This document shows positions 21,646 to 33,849 of a stretch of DNA of 64,000 nucleotides, piece after piece. Below the pieces are notes generated by a model that was not told where the DNA came from, did no database searches, and saw nothing but the letters and a program-made list of their open reading frames with translations. Position numbers and translations under genes: made by a program. Positions within the stretch are counted from its first letter, which is position 1. Each line of letters begins with the position of its first letter. The DNA comes from Coprinellus micaceus (Eukaryota; Basidiomycota; Agaricomycetes; Agaricales; Psathyrellaceae). Where the stretch lies: assembly GCA_951394405.1 (NCBI GenBank), contig OX596334.1, positions 5,394,001-5,458,000 on the forward strand, read 5' to 3'.

Positions 21646-22560
21646 TGTAGTAGCGGGGGGAGCAGGCGTAGCCTCGACGGGAGTAGAGATGTGTGGCCCA
21701 GGGACGAAGGTTGTTGCGCTGAACCTTGGGGTGCTGAATCGTCTTGCCTCTCGTGTACCAGGAAGAGGGGCCAAAGAACACGATACATAAGACCTAGAAC
21801 ACAATGATATACACTGGTGTGATCATGAAGAAGGGAGTGAACATACCCTGATAAGAACGTGGCCGAGGAACATGCCCTTCGTCGGGTTCTTCTTGTTGTA
21901 CCTGGTGCCCTGGAGAAACAAGAACGTGGGCCAATCTTGATGGCAGAACCGATGCTTGTCGTCGACGGCCTCAATAATGTTCTCGAGCCATTCCCTAGGT
22001 GTTTGTGTTAGCAGCGTACCATGGGTACTGGAGGAGGGAGGACATACTCGGGGTTCTCCTGGAACTCGGCATGTAAACGGAATGTGATGAGCATCGACGC
22101 ACAATCCAGGTTGTACCACCCCCACTCCTCCTTCCCTTCCTGGCTGAAGAACTCCTTATGGCGGTCACCCTTTTTGGCGAGGATGATCTCGGGCATGCAC
22201 GTCTTGACTGCGCGAAGATCCTCACCGCAGACACTACGTGCAGCCTTGCGAAGCTACTGCTCGTCAGGATACGCCAAATCGTGACGAAGCGGATAGCAGA
22301 CGCACCAGAATAACAAACTCCTTTAGGCAGGCTAGGTTCTTCGTGTACAGCTTGTCGAGGAGCTTCTCGAATCTCGGCCCCATGTGCGCCATGATTGCCT
22401 TCCACTGCATGTCCTCGGATGCAGCATCTTCAGGGGCTCTATGTAATGAACAAGTGAAGTAGATATATGCGGCGAGAATATAATGACTTACAGATCAGGT
22501 GCATCGGCCCCGCTCTCATCCTCTTGCCCCTCCGAGTCCTCGTCTTCGTCATCATCCAAG
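21629..22560 (-). CDS. DUF6698-like protein, 5' end unresolved, possibly truncated
   Basis: An acidic N-terminal stretch (SLDDDEDEDSEGQEDESG, about 22505-22560) is spliced to DMQWKAIMAHMGPRFEKLL. The next exons carry CMPEIILAKKGDRHKEFF, EEWGWYNLDCASML, and after an intron (GTATGT donor) EEWLENIIEAVDDKHRF and DWPTFLFLQGTRYNKKNP. A further exon reads VLCIVFFGPSSWYTRGK and stops at TAG 21629-21631. The WP-x-FLF-x-G-x-x-YN-x-x-NP and FxxPSS motifs align with the clearer DUF6698 gene at 48927-50534, which continues for about 100 more residues. So this gene either diverges or is cut short at its 3' end. The family function is unknown. Confidence 0.55.
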
Positions 22561-22799
22561 GAAATCTTCAATCACGTAAAGATGATGGTGTCGATCTGAA
22601 GGAGGAGGTCGAATCCGGGCATAATCCAGTGAGCTTTGAGAAGATATGGGTGGATCACCAGTAGCGGGCGTTGTTTTCCACAATTCACTTTTGGGCTTCC
22701 ATCAAATTGCAGTTTGCATAATTTTGCAAAAGCGCGAAATAGTTGCTTCTTGGGGTAGTGCGTCCTTTCCCAATGCAGTAGGGGTATCAATGCATCATC

Positions 22800-23640
22800 T
22801 GCGATGTGATCAAGTCCAACATCCCACTGTATGTCGAGGAAATTAAAACAAACCAGAATTTAAGTTGTGGGCTCTCAAAAATACTCGCATATGGGCTCAA
22901 ATAATTTCATTATTTAAATGTGCAGCACCTGGCGTGTGTAACGCCACCCTACGGCTGTCAATTCGAGGCCCTTGGGCCGAGCTCGCAATGAGCGGCGGCA
23001 AGGAACCCCGGGGGCCCCACATATGTGACTGACGGTCTCACATCGGGGGCCCTGGGACCCTCCCCGAAGCATTGTGGGGCCCCCCCAAAGGGAGGGGTGC
23101 GATGCGGAGTGGGAGGCAGCTACCCATGTGGGAATGTGGGGGCCGTCGCGAAGGATAAACAAACTTACATCATGTGCCTAGTTGCACAAGCGCGTGACGC
23201 GTTCCTTTTAGGGAAAGCGGATTACTCATAACGCAAATAGAAGCAGCAGCGGCGTCCCTCGGGAAAGGTGTATTATCCAAAACGCAAAAAGAAGTAGTGG
23301 CCTCCCAGAGGAAAAGTGAGTTTTGGAAAACCCCCGCCAGACAGCTGTAACGAAATTATGGAAAAAAATGCCAGACAGGACTCGGTGGATCGTGTCGAAA
23401 CTGGCGAGATATGAGCCACCAAACAGGGTATATCAGCCGATCAACTCACTTTCGAACATTTTTGGCAGACTTCTTGGCTCTGGTCACCTTCTGGTAATCC
23501 TCGATGGCGGGTAACAGCTTTCTGACTTCTGCGTCCAATGCAGTCATCTGCGCCCGCTTGGGCGGGGCATTCGAGTCACCCGGCATTGAGGAGGCAGCGT
23601 GGTGGTTGCAGACAGAGTCGTTGAGGAACGGCGGTTAGGG
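22800..23640. other. Intergenic: GC-rich block and degenerate about 50-bp tandem repeats
   Basis: No gene is supported. The stretch 22920-23130 is rich in GGGGCCC/GGGCCC runs with local inverted symmetry. The stretch 23190-23330 contains three imperfect units of about 50 bp, each with a GGGAAA/AGGAAA word followed by ATAACGCAAA or CCAAAACGCAAA. Confidence 0.5.
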
Positions 23641-23761
23641 TTTGTGTCACTTCAAACTCCGATGCTGACAAATTGATGGCGCCCATTCTGGACCCACAAT
23701 GGTCACGCAGTTGCACAGCACTTCATCCTTGCTTTGTCCAACCCACCACTCAATGCCCCGG

Positions 23762-23769
23762 GGTATAAA
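23762..23769 (+). promoter_or_regulatory. TATA box candidate of the transposase gene
   Basis: GTATAAAA lies 20-28 bp before the start codon at 23790. Confidence 0.4.
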
Positions 23770-23789
23770 ATCGACCCAGGAAGATCACC

Positions 23790-26700
23790 ATGGCACCCCC
23801 AAAACCCTATTTGTGCTTGGGTTGTGACAAAGACCAGAAATCGGACCGTGCCTACGGTAGCCATATCAAAGCTTGTAGCGGGTACAAGGCCTTCCTCAAG
23901 ACACAACCAAGGTGACAGCAGGATGAGGCAACCAAGGCTAGAAAGGCAAAAAGAGCTCGAACCACCTCTCCTCTTCCATCAGGTAGCACCATGGGTCAAC
24001 CAATGGATGTCGACATCGATGATCAGGGTCGAGCGCCGGTAGTGAGCGACCAGTTATTTATTCCGAACATCTTTATTGATAATTTGACCCAGCCCGAGCC
24101 CCTGGAGATGATTTGTCACCTGCTCCCCCTCCCGCCTCACCACCAATTGCATTGCCTAAGCGTCATGTACGGTTTCAAGCATCTCCCGCACCGCCAAGCC
24201 CTCACCCGGCACATGCTGCACATCCAGCGACTGGTGCAAGCAGACCCTCACTACCCATCATCGACGAGGATCTGCCTGGTGCTAATACTCCATCTTTGGG
24301 GCAGGATAGATTGCCATTCCAAACACAGCCAAACACATATGGGCTGTACCGTGTCTACTTGGGTGGACGACCCTCGTTGGTTCTGGACGCAATGGACTCG
24401 ATCAACGATGTTGCAGATGCACCATCATTTCGGCGCACACAGACCATCCCTATCTGGTCCTCTGGCTGGTTGAAAAAGGTTCCCGAAGTCAAGTCCTCCG
24501 AGTTGGAAAAGCTCTTCCCCAACAAATCAGTGTATCTCTTGATGAACTGGCATTTCAATGGTTCATCGGCTGGAAAGTCTCTCCAGCAGCTTAACTCCCT
24601 TGCAAAGGATGTCCTCACCCACCCTGACTTTGATCCAAAATCCCTCAAAGACTTCTGAGCTGAAAAGGAGATGCAGCACATCAACGACCTCCACAACAGC
24701 CCATCATCATATATCCGTTTTCAAGACCCTTGGATCTGCGCCTCACCAACAATTCCCCTCTGCCCGCCAACCTATACTCTTTCAACTCCTGAGACTCTCG
24801 CAATGCACCCTATTGAGGGCATGTACCACTGTGGCCTACTTTCATTGATTCAAACTGCACTAAGTGAGCCTGCAGCAGAGCAATTCCATCTCTTTCCATT
24901 TGAGGAGTATTGGAAATCACCAATGGGACAGATGATGCGGGTACACTCGGAAATGTATACATCACCGATGTTCATCAACGAGCACCTCAAGGTTCAGAAG
25001 GAGGCTCTCAACAAGGGGATTACAGTCGAGACTGTGATCATTGGCCTTTGCTTCTGGTCTGATGCAACACATCTGACTCAATTCAGGAGTGCTGCACTGT
25101 GGCCAATCTATGTCGCATTTGCAAACCAGTCGAAATATTCCCAAGGAAAGCCCTCAACATTCTCTGTTCATCATCTGGCGTATATACCAAAGGTGTGTGG
25201 TTTAATTGGGTCTTGCATTCCCGTACCGATGAGATTTCAGCTTGACGATCTATTTGAAGTGCTGTACAAGGAAGTGTTTCATGAGTTACCAAGCAAGGCA
25301 ACAATAACACAGGCATGTCGAGAACTCATTCATGCCGTCTATGCCATCCTCCTCAATGAGAAATTTGTCCACGCTTATGTCTATGGCTTTGACTGGACCT
25401 TCTGGGACGGAAACCTGTGGACAGCCTATCCACGCATCTTCACTCATTCCACAGATTACCAGGAGAAGTCAGTATTTTGAATTCATGGTTTGGGCAAGCT
25501 CTACTTAACCACCGCTGCCTTCCAGGGTTCTCATTGCATGCATCAAGTTCCTTGGACTCTGCCCCTGCCCAATGTGTCTTATTCGCAGGTCTCAAATTCC
25601 CATGCTTGGCTCTGCAAGTGATGAGCGCATCCACGCAAACTACCCCCGCAAGGACAACTGTGCCAACCAATATGATATCAACAGTATGCGGCGGAAAATT
25701 TACTATGAAGGTGTGAGTGTCCAGAGCAAGACACTGATGGAGGTCCTCGGAAAACAATCCTTGACACCCATTCAGGTATGCAATTCATTTCAAATATTTT
25801 CTTGGACCTGCTTTTGACCATAATCCAGAGTGCATTCTCTCTGAAGCTCTTCAAGCATGGCTTCAACTACTTCAATGTGATGGTACCAGATTTGATGCAT
25901 GAGTTTGAACTTGGTGTTTGGAAATCAATTTTCATTCATCTACTTCGAATTCTTACTGCTCATAATCCCAAAGCAGTTGATGAGCTGAATGCACGGTGTG
26001 TCCCTCCTTTAAAATTGTCAGGCATAATTTGTAAATGTATTATAGTTATCGCGCTGTGTCCACCTTTGGACGTGATACTATTCAGAAGTTCCCAAAGAAG
26101 GTGTCTGCATTGGTGAAACTTGCTGCACGTGACTATGAGGATCTCCTTCAGGTGAGCAGGTTTGAGATCTCAACCAGAAATTCACTAAATTTCCCCAGTG
26201 TGCTTTACCTGTGTTCCATAAACTTCTCCCTGCTCCTCATGACAACATCGTCCAGAAGCTCCTATTTGAACTCTCAACATGGCATGCACTGGCGAAGCTT
26301 CGCAGCCATACCTCTCAGACTCTGTCAGAGCTGGATACATGCACCAAGCGGCTTGGGCAGGCGATTCGCAAGTTTTCATCAGTGACCTGTGACTTCTTCG
26401 AGACACGACCACTGGAGAAGGAAGTTGCAAAGGCTGGGTGGAGAAAGGCTGGGAAGGCCAAATCAAAGAAGGGAAAGGAGAGGGCAGTTGATGCAGATGC
26501 TGAGGAGGGCAATGAACCAGCAGCAGAGATGCAAAAGGCCCTGTTCAACCTTATTACTTTCAAGCTGCACGCACTTGGCCATTATGTCCAGAAAATTGGC
26601 ACCATTGGAACGACTGACAACTACAACACTCAAACAGTATGCCCATTAAATATTTTCAGACATTTTACCTGACCTTTATTTGCAGGGGGAACTTGAGCAC

Positions 26701-28140
26701 TGGAGATCAAAATGTTTCTACCCCACTGCCTACAAACAAGACTTTGTTGTTGGTATCGCCAAACAGCAGTGCCGTGAGCGAATTCTGCACATCTATCGGG
26801 AGAGTCTTGAAAAGCAAAAGTTGCGCCAACGGACCCTTCCCACCCTTCCCTTCACCACCAGTGAGCATCTTCCAAAAGCATCACCAGCACTACCATACCA
26901 GATCTCACACAAGACTACGGGAGACTGCAAGCTATACTTGCCAACATTTCTCAGAGAGAACAAGGATGATCCTGCACTCAAGGTGGGCTACCGTCAGGCT
27001 TCTCACATCTCCCAGTCCTCTGCTTACTCTACTGTGAATGTAGGACTGGACCCGCAAGCTCAAGACACACATAATCCTCCGCTTGAAAGGTGTGCCGTTT
27101 GATGGTGACGAGGTTGAGCTCTCTGAAAAAGAGTTGCGCAAGCTAGTCATTGTCAACGATACCATCTACGGGCACAAGGTGTTCCGAAAGAACTTCACCA
27201 CCTACGATTTCCGCAGGGAGCAAGACTCCATGAATGCTCGAACTCATGCTGACCTGATGGTCAAGGCCCATGATGAAACCATGACTCATGGACATTGGTA
27301 TTGCCGACTTGTCGGTGTCTTTCATGTTCGTGTCATTTATCTTGATGACGACACATTCGGATCGGAACCTCAAGACCTCGATGTCCTCTGGATTTGGTGG
27401 TTTGGCAGGGTCATTGAGGAACCAAGCAAGGTGCGACCCTGGCCACCACCTGGCTGGCAGGGGAAGCGATTGCATCAGGTTGGGTTTGTGGATGAAAAGA
27501 GAGATCAGACACCTGCCTTTGGATTCCTAGATCCTGCAGAGGTCATTCGGGGTGTTCATTTGATCCCTATTTTCCACTTGGGAAAGAGCAACAATGGGAT
27601 ACCAGACACCATTGCACGCCCAGAGTCTGAAGATGGACTGGACTGGAATTATTTTGCTGTGAATATGTGAGTGCTTGCACCCAGAATACCTGTGGGGGGA
27701 TGCTAATATAGCCCCACATACTTAGGTTTGTTGATCGCGACATGTTTATGCGGTTCCGAGGTGGTGGCATTGGACACAAGGACTCCCGAGAGGCTGCAGA
27801 TTTTTTCCTTGATGACCGGGATGAAATGGACATTGCGCGCAGGGCAAATCCAGACTATACACCACCTGATGATGCCCAGGATATTGCCAAACTCAATGCC
27901 AACCTCCACAAGAACTTTCCCAAAGAGGCGGAAGCTGGTTCAATACCATTGGAGCAGCAAGTTGACATGACGCCAGACGAGTTCAATGCTGGGGACTCGG
28001 AGGAAGAAGGCTGGCAGGAGGATGAGGATGATGGAGGGGAGGTCTGGGAGGATGATGATCCCCTGGTGGGTGTCCTTGGCGCAGAGGATGGGGAGGACGA
28101 TGAGGATGAGTTCAGCACACATCAAATGGCCCATTATTAG
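23790..28140 (+). pseudogene. Plavaka/CACTA-like transposase gene (nearly complete, two in-frame TGA codons)
   Basis: The N-terminus has a C2H2-type finger (YLCLGCDKDQKSDRAYGSHI) followed by a low-complexity linker. NTYGLYRVYLG, AMHPIEGMYHCGL, VIIGLCFWSDATHLTQF and then DLMHEFELGVWKSIF are conserved in this superfamily. The C-terminal part ends with a DRDMFMRFRGGGIGHK block and an acidic tail; stop TAG at 28138-28140. Several short introns are visible, for example at about 25192-25239 and 25770-25828. In-frame TGA codons at 23913-23915 and 24656-24658, and a frame mismatch near 24050-24100, suggest a recently inactivated copy. It would have catalysed cut-and-paste transposition of its own element. 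Confidence 0.85.
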
Positions 28141-28329
28141 TGAGAGAAATGTATCTCTTATTTATGACTGGCACCGACGTTTCCTACTCTAGATTTATGG
28201 CTGATATTTACACAATATATCTGTACCATTACATTCCCGAGTATCGTAGCCATCTGGTTCCACAGCAGTGAGATAATGAACCGCCTTTTGTAGCCGCCCA
28301 GAATTCTGTGGGCCATCCAGCATTCCCAC

Positions 28330-28665
28330 ATGCGTTGAAACCCACATGCCATGTTGTTCTTGGCCCTACCATCCACACCATATTGGCATGGTGAGTCCTT
28401 CTGCATGCCATACTGGCCTCTCCAACAACATGCGCACACCATACTGACATTGCTATTCCACCCCCTTACCATCATGGGGTGCCTCGGACCTTCGCATACC
28501 ATACTGGCCTTGGTGGCCCCTACCACAGCATAATGCTATGGGTGCCGCCATGCCCATACCATCATGGTAAGAGCATTGTACACCATACCATCATGGTAAG
28601 TGCATTGTACACCATATCGCATAATGGCATAGGGCGGTCGTTTTATACCACGCATGCATGGAGTG
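28330..28665 (+). repeat. Subterminal repeats downstream of the transposase (CCATACTGGC / CCATCATGG words)
   Basis: The words CACCATATTGGCATGG, GCCATACTGGC, ACACCATACTGACA, ATACCATACTGGCC and two tandem copies of CCATCATGGTAAG(A/T)GCATTG recur within 330 bp. Such arrays are typical of the ends of CACTA-type elements. The block stops where DUF1996 coding sequence begins on the other strand, so it probably marks the 3' edge of the transposon. Confidence 0.55.
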
Positions 28666-29451
28666 TTCTCCAGGCCGGGTTTTTGCTGATGGGTACACCA
28701 TGTGAGACTATGATGGAGAGGGAAGCAAGAATCAGGGTTATGACGGGATTTGACAGTAGAAGGACGTACAAAGTGGTCGGGGCTGTCGAGGTTCTTTCCA
28801 TCCCAGCACCTGCGAAGGACACCGGGGGTTTGGGCCTAAGTAACGAAAGAAATGAATCGAGTGGAGGGCGTACGTGGGGAAGAAGATGTTCGAACAAATT
28901 CCTCCCGGGGAGAACTTCGTCGGAAGGCCGACGCTGTCGTAGTCGCCGGTCACCTACGGGACGCGTAGGGGTAATACCCGATAACGGACTCACTCGAATG
29001 TAGCTGCTGTTTGAGTGCTTGAAGTACAGGACCGCCGTCCAGTAGTTCGATTTATCTTCCTTAAAACGACATGTCGTACATGTCGCCATCTCGGCGTAGT
29101 CTTCGTTGGGGTCCATGGAAAGGTTGAACCTAGATTCGTCAATCTTGATGAGCTTATCGTTCGATCAGGCGAGGGAGCCACAACTGACACATTCTAGAGA
29201 TGGAGGTATGAGTATTCGCGGGTAAGGATGAAAACAGGGCTGTGCACCACCGATGATTTGGTGAACGTGGGGAGCGACTTCTCCAGGGGTGACAAGACTT
29301 GAAGCGAGTCAATGATAAGCCCCAGATAGACGGGAGTAGTGACTTACAGGTCAAACTGTTGCGTCACCAGCTGAGAGCAGCCAAACCGAATCGTCGCTCT
29401 AGCTGACTGAGCGAGGAAACCGACCAACGTCAAAACCTTCAAGGAGAGCAT
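28665..29451 (-). pseudogene. DUF1996 secreted protein, copy 1, 3' part lost
   Basis: The ATG at 29449-29451 opens a signal peptide (MLSLKVLTLVGFLAQSARA) followed by TIRFGCSQLVTQQFD. After short introns come LVTPGEVAPHVHQIIGG, NLSMDPNEDYAEMATCTTC, KEDKSNYWTAVLYFK, then LPTKFSPGGICSNIFFPT and CWDGKNLDSPDHF. These are the conserved blocks of DUF1996 in the right order. The gene breaks after HMVYP near 28665-28690, where the subterminal repeats of the neighbouring transposon begin, so the C-terminal half is missing. DUF1996 proteins are secreted fungal proteins without an established reaction. Confidence 0.8.
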
Positions 29452-32400
29452 CGTGCCAGCTGAAACGGGTCAGGGGAGAGATAGGGAACGTACGGACGCC
29501 CACTTGAATGAATCTCACGTATGTATATACCTCTCAAGATACACCGAGTTGCACAAATTGACGGTGCCGAGGAAAGACTGGCGAGAATGTATACTCCACC
29601 TGAGGCACTCAGAAGTCATGGAGGCGTCCAATGAAACTCATTCGAAGCGAGGCAAGGTTCCCAAGTCATGGCTGAATTATCTTCCAGACATACCGAGAGG
29701 ATCCTCCCAGCATCAAAGAGCACAAGCCAACGAAGTGGGGCATTACGAGGACCGCAGCACAAGTGTGCTTCCGAAACAAGGAGGCCAACATGTCTAGATG
29801 GTATGGGTAAACGTGAATTCCGCCGATTACCCAGAAAAGTTGGGAGTCGCCCCCAAACCGCTTCCATATGACGCAGAACCAGGGTAAGCCCCATACTTTT
29901 CAGAGTAACAGCAGAGGAGCGTGTCCACCGTTTGAAATGGCCATCGTTTGGAGCGAGACGGAAGCTAGGGGGGGATAGGGATAAGTGGCATCGACGCAGA
30001 ACCGAAGAGCGGTTGAAAGAGATGAATCAATCCATTGTGAAGAAACCGTGTTCGGGATTCTCGAGCGTTGCAAATCCATCCCGACTGGTCTCCAGCTAAA
30101 ACTAGGTACCACTTAAGAACCTCTGAGGACATGGGCGTTGAGAGAGTCGGAGCCAAGGAATAGGCTACCATCGCGATGGGGAGTCGCATTCGCAATAGAT
30201 GGATAGACAGCGGGAGGACGGCGAAACAGACGATGCAGGCCAACGAAGGTGGGGTGTGGCAGGCGGAGATGGTACGAACAACGCTGGGAGAGGGTACCAA
30301 GGCTAAATTGCAGTCGACCCAGAAAGAGCAGCAAGGACCTCTGTCTCGTGTGCTCTGGTTGTGAAACCAATATGGACGCCTGGAAAATTACCTCTGGAGA
30401 TTGAGCTCAATGGATGTCAGTCGTGCTCCTCGTTTTTCGCCGCATTCACTCACTCGATCTCGACAAACCGCAGTAATTGGCCGAACACTGGGTTCTGGTG
30501 TTCCTTCCGGGATGGTGAATGTACGTCTCTCCCTCTACCTCCCTTCACGGTTCCCCCTCCTAAACGTGAGTCACGAATTACTCTCGAACATAGTTGGGAA
30601 GCAGAACAACTGTGGAAGGTCCCAACTCAAACAGCGAATACGCCGTGACAGAAGTAGCGAGTGCGAAGGGTGCGACGGCCGACGAGACGAAGGCCGTGTT
30701 GATGAGCTGGGCTGAGCATGCGAGGATCTGGGGAGCGTACTCCGGAACAGACTGGCAAGTTCTCCGAGTAACCTGCTGAGGGATGGATGAATGCCGAGGC
30801 TTGGGCGGGAATGGGTTGGATATGAACCAGCGAATCAAAAGGTGCGCAAACCGATTTATTTCTAACGCCTTGTCCATGAACTGACTGCACGAAGGCTCAT
30901 ATACCTTCTCTACCTTCTGGGGCATAGTTCCAACACAGGTTCAAAGGCAAGGTCAGTGGGGCTACACGAGTGACCGTGATACTTAACTTCACCGTTTCGC
31001 GAGAATATTCATATAATGTACTCAGAACCTCACCTAACTGCGTTAATAGATATCGAATTCATCCTCCTTTCAACTTCGCCAGGCTTTGTTGCGTGCATTC
31101 CCGGAGTTCGACTACATTTCTTCAGGTTCTCCACCGGGATAGGGGCTTCGAGGCGGGAGTGCGGCGCCAATCAAGCTGTGCTCATCGCCATCAATGACGA
31201 CTAGCCTTGTTCCTGAACCGTGATCACCTCTCCCTCTCCTACTCGCGCTGCCCGTCTCAACAAAGTTCAGGATCTTCTTCAGGCACAGCGAAGATAATGC
31301 AGAGGAACAGTGCTCAGCCGGATCGATACCCAAACCAATGAGACCAGCCCAGGCTCTCCTGGGTGAGCCAACGTCCCCAGTACATCCGTCGTCGCCTCTG
31401 AATCAGCTGTTCGTAGCTCAGACTGCTTCAGGGATGTTTTGTACACGTTTCTACGGCGTTTCAGCCCTCGGAAACCCCAATAACTGACAGAGCACCTGTG
31501 TTTTGGTCTCTATCACCGCACCCACGGATTGAGTCGGTATGAAGGGGTGTGCTGGAATTGTCTGGGGTTTGGACATCTCGGTACGTTCTACAACTCCCTT
31601 CCTTCCCTTAAAACCCTCATATATACCCTTCAGACCCCAGTACCACGCAGACGTCGCATTGAAGTACCCTTTCTTGGGCATCTGAGGCGAGTACCACCCA
31701 ACTTGATCCTGTTGGTATCTCCCCCCATCCCAAGGTTCCACCATGCGCTGCCTATCCACCGAGATACACGCTCTATCCAACGCCTGTCGCGCCGGAGACA
31801 GCACCCCAGGAATGAAAGAAGTGCGGCCCAGATTCTCGTGTAGGAGGTAGGATTGGCGAGGAAATTGCCAAAGTCGAAGGATGGGACTGCGCCCACAAGC
31901 GGATTGGGGTGGCGAAGGTGCGTCCATCTCTCTGTTCTCGCCGTCGTCTCTCGATCTGACCCCTGCCGGGTAACAGAGCGGATCCTCCATGTAGAACGTA
32001 GTGCATACCTTCGGTGTTGGAACCCCCGGTCGCCACCAAGACCATCCTTCCTTCATACACTCCCTACCGCCTCTATTCACGCTCTTGTCACTTAATCTTC
32101 GCGCAGAACCAGCCTGTAGTATAAAACGATGCTCGAGCCCCACGATAGTGAACGTTGTAGACACTACGGCCGCGCATATGGGCAATTTCTGAATGGGCGA
32201 AACCAGTGCGTATATCTCCCTTTTCTTACCTACTCGCCAGCCCGTCGTGACCAATTCCCTTAGGTCCACGAACCTCTTCTCATTAGGCCAGCCTACATGC
32301 CCCTCCATCTCACCTCCGTCAAGATACGAACATGCTGGACCGCCCTGCCCTGTGACCGCTTCAGGTCCTCAGGCTTTCGAGCGCCCGGTCAGCTTGAAGA

Positions 32401-33560
32401 TTCGTTCTCTTGACCCCATGGCGCTGGGAGTGCCGGCCATGCTTGTGAGATGACCGTGTATGTGACCGGAATGCAGTTGTGTCTTCCGTGGGTGATAGTT
32501 TCGGAGGCTCGAGGTGTGTCCCCTCCCCGCCTAATTGAAACCCTGCTCATTTAAATTCAGGAGGTTCATTCATCCAAGCTTGACGAATCTCGGATGCCAC
32601 TCACTATGCGGCAGCGACTCCGTTCATACGGATGCCACTCACTACGCGGCAGTGACTCCGTTCATACGGATTCCAAACTTCTCGCTTCCTGTCCGGCGTT
32701 ACTATCGGCGACTACGAAGCGTAGAAAAGTGTGCCCAATTCTTCGCAGGTGATTCCCGAGGCGGTTCAATCTGGGTGTGTAGCCCGTCCAGTACCAATAC
32801 CCTGTCCATGTGGCTTACACGTTACATCCAGCAGGGACATTCACGCCTGGCCCCCTTCACGGGTTCTCTCGAACGACACCACCCAAAGGCGTCTGACTCT
32901 GGTTCTTCGGGACCATTGACGAGGTGCTCAAGCAGAAAACGTAGGAAGATCAGCGAAGGCTGATGGATATGTGCACACGTAGCTGTAAGTATTCCCCATT
33001 TTCCTCACACTCCCGTAGTTGTGAGGCTGACGTGCCGTTGACTCAGAGGTTATAGGAGGGATTGATTCTGTCTTGAGTCTCCCCGTGCATAGTTCAACCC
33101 GGGAGTAGTGGGGTTCTTATTGGTGGTTATGACCCCGTTGGACGGTATCTGAGCTTGTAGACGGCGGTGGTACGTTGTCGGGCAGTGGAAGGCTCGTACC
33201 TCCCGTTCTCCCTAGGTTTGACAGCACAATTCACTGACCATTGAATCTCTAACTGTTGGACCTCGTTTATCTGCATGTTGTTCTAGTACAACAACTGATA
33301 TATAAATTCCCTCTGAGAACAAGATTAAGGCGTGCGGCATAGGCAGGAATCGAGAAAGTCTAGGTACACAGAGAAATGGTGAACGATTCGAAGCGAAGAA
33401 GGAGGCGGTACAGTAGGGTTGTCTACGCGGAGAGGTTTCGACACGGACAGTCACGAATTCTACTAACATATCAGTAGCAGGCAGCCCATGTGAGAAGATT
33501 TGCATGTAAAGTAAAATACCACTTTTGAGGATAGCAACGCAGGAGGATAATGAAATCATC
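29452..33560. other. About 4 kb without a recognised gene; minus-strand coding-like fragments
   Basis: On the minus strand two stretches look coding but match no family I know. One is 31451-32308 (LRELVTTGWRVGKKREIYAL, with a hydrophobic segment). The other is 30578-30925 (FMDKALEINRFAHLLIRWF, then VPEYAPQILACSAQLINTAF, membrane-like). They could be exons of one decayed membrane-protein gene read from about 32.3 to 29.9 kb. The stretch 32970-33560 shows nothing convincing. Confidence 0.3.
32591..32670 (+). repeat. Two 38-bp tandem repeats
   Basis: The units 32591-32628 and 32629-32666 (CGGATGCCACTCACTA...) differ at two positions. Confidence 0.9.
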
Positions 33561-33816
33561 CGACCCTAAACATACAACGTTCCACAACCTACATCAACCG
33601 AGAGCAGATATTCAACAACTCGACCATTTCGATCCTAACTGGAATGCTACAGTCTCCACAGGAGATGCTCGCGTGCGGCCAGATAGGTTGTTTGCTTTCC
33701 TCCATGCGACTCCTGAGTTCAAGAATGAAGCTTTCATTGAGGAAAGCACTCTGCCTGATGTCCAGGTACCCCCATCCCACGTTGACAGCACCTCAGCGAA
33801 CCCGTCGAATCGTTGA
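33550..33816 (+). CDS. Hypothetical ORF of 88 codons
   Basis: An open frame (MKSSDPKHTTFHNLHQPRAD...) with ordinary composition and no recognised domain. It contains DRLFAFLHATPEFKNEAF, but no support beyond being open. It may be spurious. Confidence 0.2.
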   Translation: MKSSDPKHTTFHNLHQPRADIQQLDHFDPNWNATVSTGDARVRPDRLFAFLHATPEFKNEAFIEESTLPDVQVPPSHVDSTSANPSNR

Positions 33817-33849
33817 AAACATTGCAAAATCAGTCGTTCGCAGCTTGAC

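Noticed and set aside
4396..22790. A TET/JBP-type oxygenase gene, which can accompany fungal KDZ elements
   Set aside because: I looked for the HxD iron-binding context in the island translations and found nothing convincing.
31451..32308. Wax-synthase-like membrane acyltransferase
   Set aside because: Some hydrophobic stretches suggested it, but none of the motifs of that family could be found in any frame.
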